Origin: JAXGYX01 sp964487355
Lineage (GTDB): Bacteria > Bacillota > Clostridia > Saccharofermentanales > Fastidiosipilaceae
Assembly: GCA_964487355.1 (NCBI GenBank)
Contig: CAZAPS010000010.1
Span: forward strand, 1 to 51,449
DNA: 51,449 nucleotides
Reading direction: 5' to 3'
Shown here: piece after piece, positions 8,242 to 15,537 of the stretch
Layout of the letters: the number at the start of each line of letters is the position of its first letter
How positions within the stretch are numbered: position 1 is the stretch's first letter
Program-made: the position numbers and the translations under genes
Notes under the pieces: model-generated
Told to the model about the DNA's origin: nothing
Seen by the model: only the letters and a program-made list of their open reading frames with translations
Database searches by the model: none

Positions 8242-9546
8242 ATGATTACAGATAAGGAACGATCGATAATTCGCGAATTGGCGAAGCAATTGGCCGAACT
8301 CGCCAATCAGCCGATTATGGAAGAACGGCGCAAATTGTGGTACGACCACAATGATTTAAAAACAGATCAACCGGTGATTATGGCCTCCCCGGAAGGTGCC
8401 TGGCGGGAAATTTTGCCGAGCGATTCGCTTTTGTGCGAAGATCCGATCGCCAGAGAGATCGAATGGACATTGAGAGCCAGAATCTTCCGCGCGGAGACCA
8501 TCAACGATGACGTGCCGACCGAAATGCGCTGGGACTGTCTAAAGCTGATCTCTGACACCGGCTGGCGGATGGAAGGGCAAAAAGCGCACAACGCGTTTAC
8601 CAACGAAGGCGTGATCGTGCCCACGATCTCCTCCATTCCACCTGTATGGGAAAAAGGATTTGTCTTTGACGAGACCGCCGCCCATTTCGCGCCGCTGATC
8701 ACCGATATGGAAGATGAGGAGCAGATGTCAAAACTGATCGCCCCTCAGGTGATCTACGATGAGGAAGGATCCGAGGCGAAACTGGCCCTACATCAAGAGC
8801 TGCTCGGAGACATTTTGGACGTCAACTGGACCGGCACCACTTTCATTCCTTTTTTCTGGATTGAGCTTTACACTAAGATCCGTGGCTACGAAGAGGCTTT
8901 GTTTGACCTTTACGATTATCCGGATGAGATGCACAAACTGCTTGGCATTTTGGAAGAGGGCTACTGGGGTCTGTATCAACAGCAGATGGACATGGGTCTG
9001 CTGGATATGAACAATGGCTGCCAATACAATGGTTCGGGCGGTTATGGCTATACCAATGACTTGCCGGTGGACGATCAGGGCGCCAAATCATTCAAGAACC
9101 TGTGGGCGTTCGCCGAATCACAAGAATTCGTCTCGGTGTCCCCTGAGATGACCCGGGAGTTCGCCATCACCTATGAGCGCAGACTGTTGGAGCGATTTGG
9201 CTTGTCGTCGTACGGGTGCTGCGACAATCTTGAACACAAGCTCGATGATGTCCTGAGCATCAAGAACATCCGCAGAATCTCGGTCGGTCCATGGTCGGAC
9301 GTCGCCTCGATGCGTGACCAGATCGGCATGAAGGCGGTCTTCTCCTGCAAACCCAATCCATCATTTGTGACCAATGAGTGGAATGAGCCGTTCATGCGCG
9401 AATATACCACCAAACTGTTGCGAGACGGAAAAGGAACACCGTTTGAGATGATTTTGAAAGACACGCACACCATCCAAAATGATCCGGGGCGATTTCGCAA
9501 GTGGACTGATTTGGTGCGCGAATGTGTCGCCGACGTGTATGGTTGA
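8242..9546 (+). CDS. URO-D superfamily protein (uroporphyrinogen decarboxylase/corrinoid methyltransferase fold), copy 1
   Basis: 434 residues with the long variant seen in anaerobes, not the haem enzyme. A TIM-barrel with YGCCDNL near the position where methylcobalamin:CoM methyltransferase relatives carry a zinc-binding His-x-Cys, and LKDTHTIQNDP near the C-terminus. Related MtaA/MtbA-type proteins move methyl groups from corrinoid proteins; no corrinoid-binding protein gene is adjacent, so function is open. The ATG at 8242 follows AGAAAGG; the frame is open back to 8203. Paired with the divergent AraC gene; a shorter relative with the same partner lies at 38951. Confidence 0.75.
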   Translation: MITDKERSIIRELAKQLAELANQPIMEERRKLWYDHNDLKTDQPVIMASPEGAWREILPSDSLLCEDPIAREIEWTLRARIFRAETINDDVPTEMRWDCLKLISDTGWRMEGQKAHNAFTNEGVIVPTISSIPPVWEKGFVFDETAAHFAPLITDMEDEEQMSKLIAPQVIYDEEGSEAKLALHQELLGDILDVNWTGTTFIPFFWIELYTKIRGYEEALFDLYDYPDEMHKLLGILEEGYWGLYQQQMDMGLLDMNNGCQYNGSGGYGYTNDLPVDDQGAKSFKNLWAFAESQEFVSVSPEMTREFAITYERRLLERFGLSSYGCCDNLEHKLDDVLSIKNIRRISVGPWSDVASMRDQIGMKAVFSCKPNPSFVTNEWNEPFMREYTTKLLRDGKGTPFEMILKDTHTIQNDPGRFRKWTDLVRECVADVYG

Positions 9547-9555
9547 CCAGGGTGA

Positions 9556-9583
9556 TTTGAAATTCTAAATTTGAAATTCTAAA
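9556..9583. repeat. Perfect 14-bp tandem repeat
   Basis: TTTGAAATTCTAAA occurs twice back to back (9556–9569, 9570–9583) just after the URO-D stop. No role is evident. Confidence 0.5.
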
Positions 9584-9615
9584 AAAAATATGAACCGTAA
9601 TTGAGATCAATCTTC

Positions 9616-9648
9616 GACAGACGCCTGTCAGGCGTCTGTCTATTTCTT
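9616..9648 (+). terminator. Rho-independent terminator after the URO-D gene
   Basis: Perfect 11-bp stem (9616–9626 with 9630–9640), 3-nt loop, tail TATTTCTT. It is the main feature of the gene-free stretch 9547–9852 besides the 14-bp repeat and the promoter at 9731. Confidence 0.75.
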
Positions 9649-9730
9649 GCGAAAGGTTTTTGACGGTGTGGCAATTCTACCAATTTAATCGATTCTGTCA
9701 AACAAGTATACAAACAACTTATAATAACCA

Positions 9731-9759
9731 TTGACAAAACTGTCCGATCTGAATAAACT
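9731..9759 (+). promoter_or_regulatory. Sigma-A promoter for the hydrolase–ANTAR–kinase operon
   Basis: TTGACA (9731–9736), 17-bp spacer, TAAACT (9754–9759). A leader of about 85 nt follows, containing a GACC/GGTC-closed stem around 9799–9814. Confidence 0.75.
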
Positions 9760-9852
9760 CGAAGTGTATCCTCAATTTTCAGCGATTGATCATTACGACC
9801 AAACGCCCGGTCGGTCTATGCGCCGAACGGCTTAAAATTGGAGGTTTTAAAA

Positions 9853-10695
9853 ATGAGCATTGTGCTGAAAGCAGTTCCATCACATGGAGACTGGATTGAA
9901 CACACAAAAAAAATCAGCTTAAACACCGGCATCGATATGGGCTATCTGGAATTTGGAGATATCGGACGACCTGTTTTATTAATGATCCATGGTCATTCGG
10001 ATTCCAGTCGGATTTGGAAATCTCTGATCGAGGCGCTCATAAATGATTATCATATTTACGCGATTGATCTGCGAGGATTTGGCGAATCCTCCAAACCCAA
10101 ACAATATATCTATTCAATGTCACATCACGCGGAAGACATCCTTGCTTTCATGGATGCCATGGCAATTGATTCGACCTATGTCATCGGCCATTCCATGGGC
10201 AGCATGATCGCCCAGACGCTGGCGTACTACCGGTCGGACCGGGTCACCAAGCTGATGCTCGCCGCCACGATGTTGAGGATGCGTGAGACGCCTGCCTCAT
10301 TGAAAGAAATATTGGCGGAATTTGAATCACTGGACATCGAAAATCGGACGGACAGGGAGATTCAAGACTATCTGCTGCCATTCCCGGAGCGTTGTCATGA
10401 CGCTGATTTCCCGGCGGGTCTGACGGAGTCCGCGCGAAAGCTGAGCGGCGATGGCCTGGCGGCCGCCTGGAGGGCGATGTCCATCACCGACAATCGTAAT
10501 TTTGTACAATTCATCAAGGCGCCGACCATGGTGATTTGGGGTGAAGATGATCCCATTTTCACCTGGGAATATCAAAGTGAGATCAAAGAGTTTTGGCCAC
10601 AGATACAGTTTGTCCACATGACCGATGTGGGGCACGAGATTCCTTCTGAAACCCCGCTGGAACTGGCGAATTTAGTCAAAGGATTTTTTGCCTGA
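9853..10695 (+). CDS. Alpha/beta-hydrolase fold protein
   Basis: 280 residues. Oxyanion motif HGHSD (~39–43), DLRGFGESSKP strand, nucleophile elbow GHSMGS (Ser ~113), acid candidate in WGEDDPIF, and catalytic His in VGHEIP near the C-terminus, so the full Ser-Asp-His triad is present. Family members hydrolyse esters, lactones or C–C bonds. The ATG at 9853 follows GGAGG by 8 bp. First gene of an operon with the ANTAR regulator (26 bp downstream) and the kinase, which suggests its product or substrate relates to the signal sensed by that pair. The substrate cannot be inferred. Confidence 0.85.
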   Translation: MSIVLKAVPSHGDWIEHTKKISLNTGIDMGYLEFGDIGRPVLLMIHGHSDSSRIWKSLIEALINDYHIYAIDLRGFGESSKPKQYIYSMSHHAEDILAFMDAMAIDSTYVIGHSMGSMIAQTLAYYRSDRVTKLMLAATMLRMRETPASLKEILAEFESLDIENRTDREIQDYLLPFPERCHDADFPAGLTESARKLSGDGLAAAWRAMSITDNRNFVQFIKAPTMVIWGEDDPIFTWEYQSEIKEFWPQIQFVHMTDVGHEIPSETPLELANLVKGFFA

Positions 10696-10721
10696 TTGTC
10701 GCGTGGACGGATCGAGGTGAA

Positions 10722-11315
10722 ATGAACGTTTTTATTGTTGAAGACGAACCGATCGTGTTGCTCGGTTTTGAAAAAATGGTTTCGGAGGCGGGATATGTTG
10801 TTGTCGGCACATCCGCCAACGGAGCCAGCGCTGTCAAACAGATTTTGACTGTCAAGCCGGACGTGATGATGGTCGACATCAATCTGCCCGATATGGATGG
10901 CTTCAGTGTGATCGAGGCGGTGCAGAAAGAACAGGATATTCCGGCGATCGTGATCACCGGATACAAAGATGAAAACGTCGTCAACCGAGTGACAAAGAGC
11001 GGCATCTTCGGTTTTTTACACAAACCGGTGGATCAATTTGAGATCGCGTCCGCGCTGTCGATCGCCGAAGCGCGCAACAAAGAGCGCTTTGAGGCGCAGC
11101 GAGCCAGGCGCGAGGCGGAGACCGCCCGTGACCTGGCCACAGCGAAATTGGCGGAACGCAAAGTCATTGAGCGCGCCAAAGCTTTGTTAATGGCTCAGTT
11201 CGCGATCGGAGATGAGGAAGCCATGCGCTTCATGCAGAGAAAAAGTCGCAACAGCAATCAAAAACTATTTGTTGTCGCTTCAGAAATATTGCGCAAGGGC
11301 GAGCTGTTAAAATGA
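10722..11315 (+). CDS. Response regulator with ANTAR RNA-binding output domain
   Basis: 197 residues. The receiver domain (1–~120) has the acidic pair ED at 7–8, phosphoacceptor Asp52 in MVDINLPDMDG, the Thr in VITGYKD and Lys in FLHKPVD. A charged linker (~120–145) leads to an ANTAR domain (~146–197: AERKVIERAKALLM, then EEAMRFMQRKSRNSN and LFVVASEIL). ANTAR proteins such as AmiR, NasT/NasR and EutV bind paired RNA hairpins in leaders and prevent transcription termination. It overlaps the kinase start by 4 bp (ATGA), making the kinase its cognate partner. The nearest terminator-containing leader is at 13282–13416. Confidence 0.92.
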   Translation: MNVFIVEDEPIVLLGFEKMVSEAGYVVVGTSANGASAVKQILTVKPDVMMVDINLPDMDGFSVIEAVQKEQDIPAIVITGYKDENVVNRVTKSGIFGFLHKPVDQFEIASALSIAEARNKERFEAQRARREAETARDLATAKLAERKVIERAKALLMAQFAIGDEEAMRFMQRKSRNSNQKLFVVASEILRKGELLK

Positions 11316-13174
11316 AACCGGTGTCGATGAGAGATCTATGTACCTTCGGTTTGGATGGCAGACGGCTGTCCAACGTGAACTTTGATTTGCTCGAAGGTGA
11401 AGTGCATGTGATTTTGAGCACCCATCCCTACAACCACATGAATCTATGTGATCTATTCACCGGCGAAGTCAGCCGGGTTAGCGGTTTCTTTGAAATTAAT
11501 GGACTGCCCTGGAACCATAAAAATAAAGAAGAGATTCGCATTCCTTTGTTTGGGGTCGACTCCATCGTCTTTCCCGCTATTTCGGTTGCTCAAAACATAA
11601 CCATCGCTCATCTGAGGCCCGGTTTGTTTGTCCGCAACGCCGCGCTGCGACGTTCTCTCGAACTGATGGACGAAGTCGGTATCCACATTGACCTGACCAA
11701 GCCGATCAACAAGATGTCCATCGACGAGCGAAAGGGAATCGAATTGTTGCGCATCTGCTGTGATCGACCCAAGGTCGTCGTCTTTCATGAGGCGACCAAC
11801 AACCTGACTCCGGATGGACGCTCGATGATTCCCAAGGCGCTGGACTGGTTGATCGAAAACGGCGCGTCGATTATCTACTTGACTTCAAACTATGAGGAGG
11901 GACTCGAATTTGGGGATCGCATTTCGGTGCTCGACTCCGGCACGATCAAAGGAACTTTCAGCATCGCTGAGGTGAGACACAATCCACAGGAGATTGGATA
12001 CCTGCTATCCGGTTGGAAATCCTTGATGGACGGTGGGGACGAAGAGAATCTGGCGGTGTTGAACGCGATCACCAATATCAGCAAGATCAAACAGACCGAA
12101 GGAGAGCTCAGACGGGTTTTCGAACACATAGCGAAAGACCTGGTCCTGGCGCTGTCGGCGGCCGGCTGCGTCATCTATTTGCTCGATGACGAACGGCGGA
12201 GCGTGATCGACAGCTTCACAGGAAACGAAGCGCGCGCGAACGCCACGCTCATCTCAAATAGCGATCTGGTGGAACTGTTGAGCATCGAGGCAGAGGTGTC
12301 TTTACACCATGGACAGGCGAAATTCCATCGTCTGTTTGGTTCAAATCCGCGGGAACGCAGTGTGGTTTTCTCCGCGGTGCGGATGAAAGGGAACAAGCGC
12401 GCCCTGATCCAGTTGATGTTTGAGCGGCACACGGTGATCAGCTCTCAACAGTCGGTCTATATTGCGATGTTTGCGCGAGAGATCGCGATCGCGGTGGAGA
12501 CCTCGCGGTTGTTGGGCAATTCGGTGCTGTTGCAAGAGACCCATCATCGCATTAAGAATAATTTACAGATGGTGCATAATTTATTGTATCTAAAGACGGT
12601 CGGTCAAACCGCCGATGAAACCGGGTGCCCGCAAGATATCGCCTACAACAATGAGGTTTTGGAATCGGCGATGAATCAAATCAAGTGCATCGCGACGGTA
12701 CATGAGCTGTTGAGTAGAGACTGGTACGGTCGAAATGTCGTAAACATGCGCCATTTGGTTCATTCAATTGTCTCTTTATATGAAAGCTTTGGTATCAAAA
12801 TCAATCTGGAACTGGACGAGACGACCTTGCCCTACAATGACGCCATCTCTTTGTCTCTTGTGACCAACGAGCTGGTCAGCAACGCCTGCAAGCATGCCTT
12901 TCCAATCGAACGACCCACGGATGAAATCCGTATCAGCCTGATCAACAGAGGATCGGAGGTTGTTTTGATCGTCTCCGACAATGGAATCGGTATGCCCTCC
13001 GCCGGAGGGAGCGGAACGGATCGGGGAACCGGCACGTCGATCATTCAAAATATCGTCACTGATATGGAAGGCGAGATGAGTACCACGACCAAGCGCGACA
13101 AGGGGACCTGCGTGCGTGTCTTGATTTCGCGAAAGACCATTCGCCCGATGGTCGATCCCGGCACGTTTTATTGA
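11312..13174 (+). CDS. Sensor histidine kinase with N-terminal degenerate ABC-ATPase domain, GAF and HisKA_2
   Basis: 620 residues in three parts. Residues ~1–235 align along their length with sugar-type (RbsA/MglA-like) ABC ATPases: VHVILS leads into the P-loop position, KVVVFHEATNNLT matches Walker B, and DRISVLDSG follows the H-loop position. The catalytic residues are gone: P-loop Lys is His42, the signature LSGGQ is MSIDER, Walker B Asp is His, and the switch His is Ser. Residues ~240–390 look like a GAF domain. Then comes a HisKA_2 dimerisation domain (HHRIKNNLQ, His411/412) and an HATPase (NELVSNACKHAF, DNGIGMP). No membrane helix is apparent, so the kinase is probably cytosolic. I infer that the decoy domain docks on a sugar permease or ATPase to read transport state. 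Confidence 0.88.
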   Translation: MKPVSMRDLCTFGLDGRRLSNVNFDLLEGEVHVILSTHPYNHMNLCDLFTGEVSRVSGFFEINGLPWNHKNKEEIRIPLFGVDSIVFPAISVAQNITIAHLRPGLFVRNAALRRSLELMDEVGIHIDLTKPINKMSIDERKGIELLRICCDRPKVVVFHEATNNLTPDGRSMIPKALDWLIENGASIIYLTSNYEEGLEFGDRISVLDSGTIKGTFSIAEVRHNPQEIGYLLSGWKSLMDGGDEENLAVLNAITNISKIKQTEGELRRVFEHIAKDLVLALSAAGCVIYLLDDERRSVIDSFTGNEARANATLISNSDLVELLSIEAEVSLHHGQAKFHRLFGSNPRERSVVFSAVRMKGNKRALIQLMFERHTVISSQQSVYIAMFAREIAIAVETSRLLGNSVLLQETHHRIKNNLQMVHNLLYLKTVGQTADETGCPQDIAYNNEVLESAMNQIKCIATVHELLSRDWYGRNVVNMRHLVHSIVSLYESFGIKINLELDETTLPYNDAISLSLVTNELVSNACKHAFPIERPTDEIRISLINRGSEVVLIVSDNGIGMPSAGGSGTDRGTGTSIIQNIVTDMEGEMSTTTKRDKGTCVRVLISRKTIRPMVDPGTFY

Positions 13175-13252
13175 ATCAACGGCCCCGCCTTGTCGAATCG
13201 CACAAAAAGCCGACCGATATTTTGGAGCTTTTAATAAAACTAAATTTAAGTG

Positions 13253-13281
13253 TTGACTTTACCTGCCCCGCTTGTTATTCT
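13253..13281 (+). promoter_or_regulatory. Sigma-A promoter for the RbsD-like/ABC transporter operon
   Basis: TTGACT (13253–13258), 17-bp spacer, TATTCT (13276–13281). The transcript would begin near 13288 and meet the terminator at 13349 after about 60 nt, so expression downstream needs antitermination or leakage. Confidence 0.75.
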
Positions 13282-13336
13282 GCAAATACAATTTAGCTGA
13301 AAGGGCGAGTCAAGATCGCTTGCCTGTTTGAGGAGA

Positions 13337-13420
13337 ATGAAAGTCATGAACGCTTCCATCTGTCTGGATGGAGGCGTTTTTTTGCGCAAGCTGAAAGAGA
13401 AAGGAAACTCAATCAAATGA
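13337..13420 (+). CDS. Possible 27-codon leader peptide spanning the terminator
   Basis: An open frame from ATG 13337 (or ATG 13346, better placed 10 nt after GGAG) runs through both arms of the terminator at 13349–13383 and ends in TGA at 13418–13420, which overlaps the ATG of the next gene as ATGA. Ribosomes on this frame would melt the terminator and hand over to the next gene. No run of a single amino acid is visible, so classical starvation attenuation is not obvious. It may be chance. Confidence 0.35.
   Translation: MKVMNASICLDGGVFLRKLKEKGNSIK
13349..13383 (+). terminator. Leader terminator upstream of the transporter operon
   Basis: A 12-bp stem (13349–13360 with 13367–13378, one T·G pair) closes a 6-nt loop TGTCTG and is followed by a run of seven T (13377–13383). 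It lies between the promoter at 13253 and the first gene at 13417, the position of a regulated attenuator. The loop does not show the A1/G4 pattern reported for ANTAR target hexaloops. Confidence 0.82.
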
Positions 13421-13905
13421 AACGAAGGATCCTGAACGAACGATTGGCGGCAATCGTGGCGAGCATCCGTCACGGCGAGATGTTGTTTATCGCGGATTCC
13501 GGAAGTGGGACATGCTCGAAGGCCCTCTACCCATTGGCCGATGATGTTGAACACCTGGATTTGGAGGTTGTGACCGGATCGCCGACACTAGAGGACATCT
13601 GTCGCACGCTGGCCGAAGCCGGAGATTTTGAGGGCGCGATAGTGACCGAGGACATGGAAGACGTCAATCCGAAAGATTACGCGATGCTGTGTGAATTGTT
13701 TGGCAAAGAGAAAGTGCGCGCCATTAACTACGCGCCCGAATATTATGAATTGCGGGATCGCTGCAAGGCGGTTGTGCAGACCGGTGATGTGGGCATTCAT
13801 GCTCAAGCGGTGCTGATCGCGGGTTATCCCAGCGCGGACATCGATATGAAGGTGTTGTTTGGTGAAGAGAAATTTGTCACCATTCCGAAATCAGAACGTG
13901 ACTGA
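13417..13905 (+). CDS. RbsD/FucU-family protein (sugar pyranase/mutarotase-like)
   Basis: 162 residues, a little longer than typical RbsD. It begins with the family pattern ILNERLAAIVASIRHGEMLFIAD, read as ILNERLAAIVASIRH then GEMLFIAD, whose His21-equivalent is the proposed catalytic residue, and ends with AVVQTGDVGIHAQAVLIAG, matching the RbsD motif RTGE..PYANVIL in a diverged form. RbsD and FucU interconvert anomers or ring forms of ribose and fucose after uptake. Its place directly before ribose-type transporter genes supports this. The diverged C-terminal motif (IHAQ for PYAN) suggests a different sugar. Confidence 0.78.
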   Translation: MKRRILNERLAAIVASIRHGEMLFIADSGSGTCSKALYPLADDVEHLDLEVVTGSPTLEDICRTLAEAGDFEGAIVTEDMEDVNPKDYAMLCELFGKEKVRAINYAPEYYELRDRCKAVVQTGDVGIHAQAVLIAGYPSADIDMKVLFGEEKFVTIPKSERD

Positions 13906-13947
13906 ACGGCGGGGCACACACGTGAAATGGTTAAAGGAGGCCGTGTT

Positions 13948-14772
13948 TTGGAGAAGACAAATGTTCAATTGGTAAAGCCAAGCGAAGGTCCTCTGATGTC
14001 CTTAAAAGGCATATCGAAATACTTTGGCGGCGTCCACGCTTTGATTGATGTGGATATGGATATCTACAGAGGAGAGGTCATCGTGCTGGTGGGCGATAAC
14101 GGCGCGGGAAAGTCTACTTTCTTAAAAGTGATATCGGGTGTCAACATCCCGGAGACGGGTGAGATCGCGTTCGCCGGCAAGCCGGTGCGAATATCCAATA
14201 CGCTGGATTCGGTCGAGCTCGGTGTCCAGACCGTCTATCAGGATTTGGCGCTTTGCGACAATCTGGACATCGTTCAAAATCTGTTTCTTGGTCGGGAGCT
14301 GACCAAAGGCGGGCGGCTCGCCGAAGCTGAAATGGAACGAGTTGCGCAGGAGTGCATGGATGAATTGGGAATCGAGATCAAAAGCGTTCGAACCAAGGTG
14401 GATGAGCTTTCCGGTGGTCAGAGGCAGGCGGTTGCTATTGCACGTGCCATGCTCGGCAACCCCGATATTGTATTGCTCGATGAACCATTGGCGAATCTTG
14501 GACTGATGCAGCGCCAGCAGGTCACAAAACTGATTTTAAGCCTCAGAAAACGGAATATTGGAGTTGTCGTCGTGTCACATGACCTCGCGGAGGTCTTTCC
14601 GGTTTGTGACCGGGTCGTGGTGTTTCGACTTGGTGAAAAGGTGGCGGAGATCGATCGGGCGGAAATCACAACCGAGCGGGTGGTGAAAGAGATCACCGGT
14701 TCAAACACGATGTTGGAAGCGGAATCGACGATCGACCGCGATCAGAAGGATGAAGTGGAAGTGGGATCATGA
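13948..14772 (+). CDS. Sugar ABC transporter ATP-binding protein, catalytic-type subunit 1
   Basis: 274 residues if started at TTG 13948, which sits 7 nt after a perfect AAAGGAGG; the upstream ATG 13927 has no ribosome site. Single nucleotide-binding domain with Walker A GDNGAGKST, Q-loop VYQDLALC, signature LSGGQRQ, Walker B IVLLDEP and switch His in VVSHDLAEV, all intact. Similar to the FrcA-type single-domain ATPases of CUT2 sugar importers. The gene overlaps the second ATPase by 4 bp, and the pair replaces the fused two-domain RbsA/MglA chain. Confidence 0.9.
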   Translation: MEKTNVQLVKPSEGPLMSLKGISKYFGGVHALIDVDMDIYRGEVIVLVGDNGAGKSTFLKVISGVNIPETGEIAFAGKPVRISNTLDSVELGVQTVYQDLALCDNLDIVQNLFLGRELTKGGRLAEAEMERVAQECMDELGIEIKSVRTKVDELSGGQRQAVAIARAMLGNPDIVLLDEPLANLGLMQRQQVTKLILSLRKRNIGVVVVSHDLAEVFPVCDRVVVFRLGEKVAEIDRAEITTERVVKEITGSNTMLEAESTIDRDQKDEVEVGS

Positions 14773-15506
14773 CTAAAAATGACGCGATCATTGAAATCAC
14801 CGGCCTGACGAAAGACTACGGTGGAGTGCGTGCGCTGAACCAGGTGGATTTGAGCATCCGGCGCGGTGAAATATTATTTATCGTTGGAGATAACGGAGCG
14901 GGAAAATCCACCATCATCAACGTTTTATCCGGCGCGGTCATGCCAAACGCGGGCAGTGTGATTGAGTTCGAAGGGACACCCACTCTGATCAAAACGCCGA
15001 AACAGGCGCAGCAGCTGGGGATCTTCACCGTCTATCAGGATCTGTCGCTGTGCAACGAGTTGAACGCCTTTCAAAATATTTTCCTGGGCAATGAATTGAC
15101 CAGACAGTTCAGACTCAATCACCAATCGATGGAGCGAAGAGGTAGAGATTTATTCGAGGATATCGGCTCAAATGTGCCAAATCCTCAGGCTCCTGTCGGC
15201 ACACGTTCAGGTGGTCAGCGCCAGGCGGTCGCGATCGCGAAAGCGATGTTGCTTCCGTCCAAAGTGATTCTGATGGACGAACCGACCGCGGCCCTGGGCG
15301 TGATCCAGCGCAAGCAGGTTTCCAAGCTGACCCATGAGTTAAAAGAATCCGGACACGCGGTGGTCGTGGTCTCACAGGATTTAGACGAAGTGGTCAGATC
15401 GGCGGACCGTGTCATCGTGCTGAGGATCGGCGAGATCGCGGCAGAGTTGAAAGGTAAAACATTTGACCGCGACGATTTAGTCGCGCATATAACCGGCATT
15501 AAATAA
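14769..15506 (+). CDS. Sugar ABC transporter ATP-binding protein, subunit 2 with altered switch residue
   Basis: 245 residues. Walker A GDNGAGKST and Walker B VILMDEPTA are intact. The signature is RSGGQRQ and the switch histidine is Gln (VVVSQDLDEV). It probably forms a heterodimer with the preceding ATPase, giving one competent and one impaired ATP site as in fused RbsA-type proteins, where one half is degenerate. ATGA overlap with subunit 1 fits equimolar synthesis. It drives uptake with the lipoprotein at 15538 and permease at 16746. Confidence 0.88.
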   Translation: MTKNDAIIEITGLTKDYGGVRALNQVDLSIRRGEILFIVGDNGAGKSTIINVLSGAVMPNAGSVIEFEGTPTLIKTPKQAQQLGIFTVYQDLSLCNELNAFQNIFLGNELTRQFRLNHQSMERRGRDLFEDIGSNVPNPQAPVGTRSGGQRQAVAIAKAMLLPSKVILMDEPTAALGVIQRKQVSKLTHELKESGHAVVVVSQDLDEVVRSADRVIVLRIGEIAAELKGKTFDRDDLVAHITGIK

Positions 15507-15537
15507 TCACAATTCGGTAATTATGGAGGAAAGAATG

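Noticed and set aside
8242..9546. Haem-pathway uroporphyrinogen decarboxylase (hemE)
   Set aside because: The protein is longer, lacks the hemE N-terminal signature, and no haem genes are near; the same holds for 38951–40228.
13349..13383. The 6-nt terminator loop as an ANTAR hexaloop target
   Set aside because: The loop is TGTCTG and lacks A at position 1 and G at position 4; no second hexaloop hairpin was found upstream, so I list it only as a terminator.
14769..15506. Pseudogene status for the second ATPase
   Set aside because: Walker A, Walker B and the frame are intact; only the switch position and signature vary, as is known for paired ABC ATPases.
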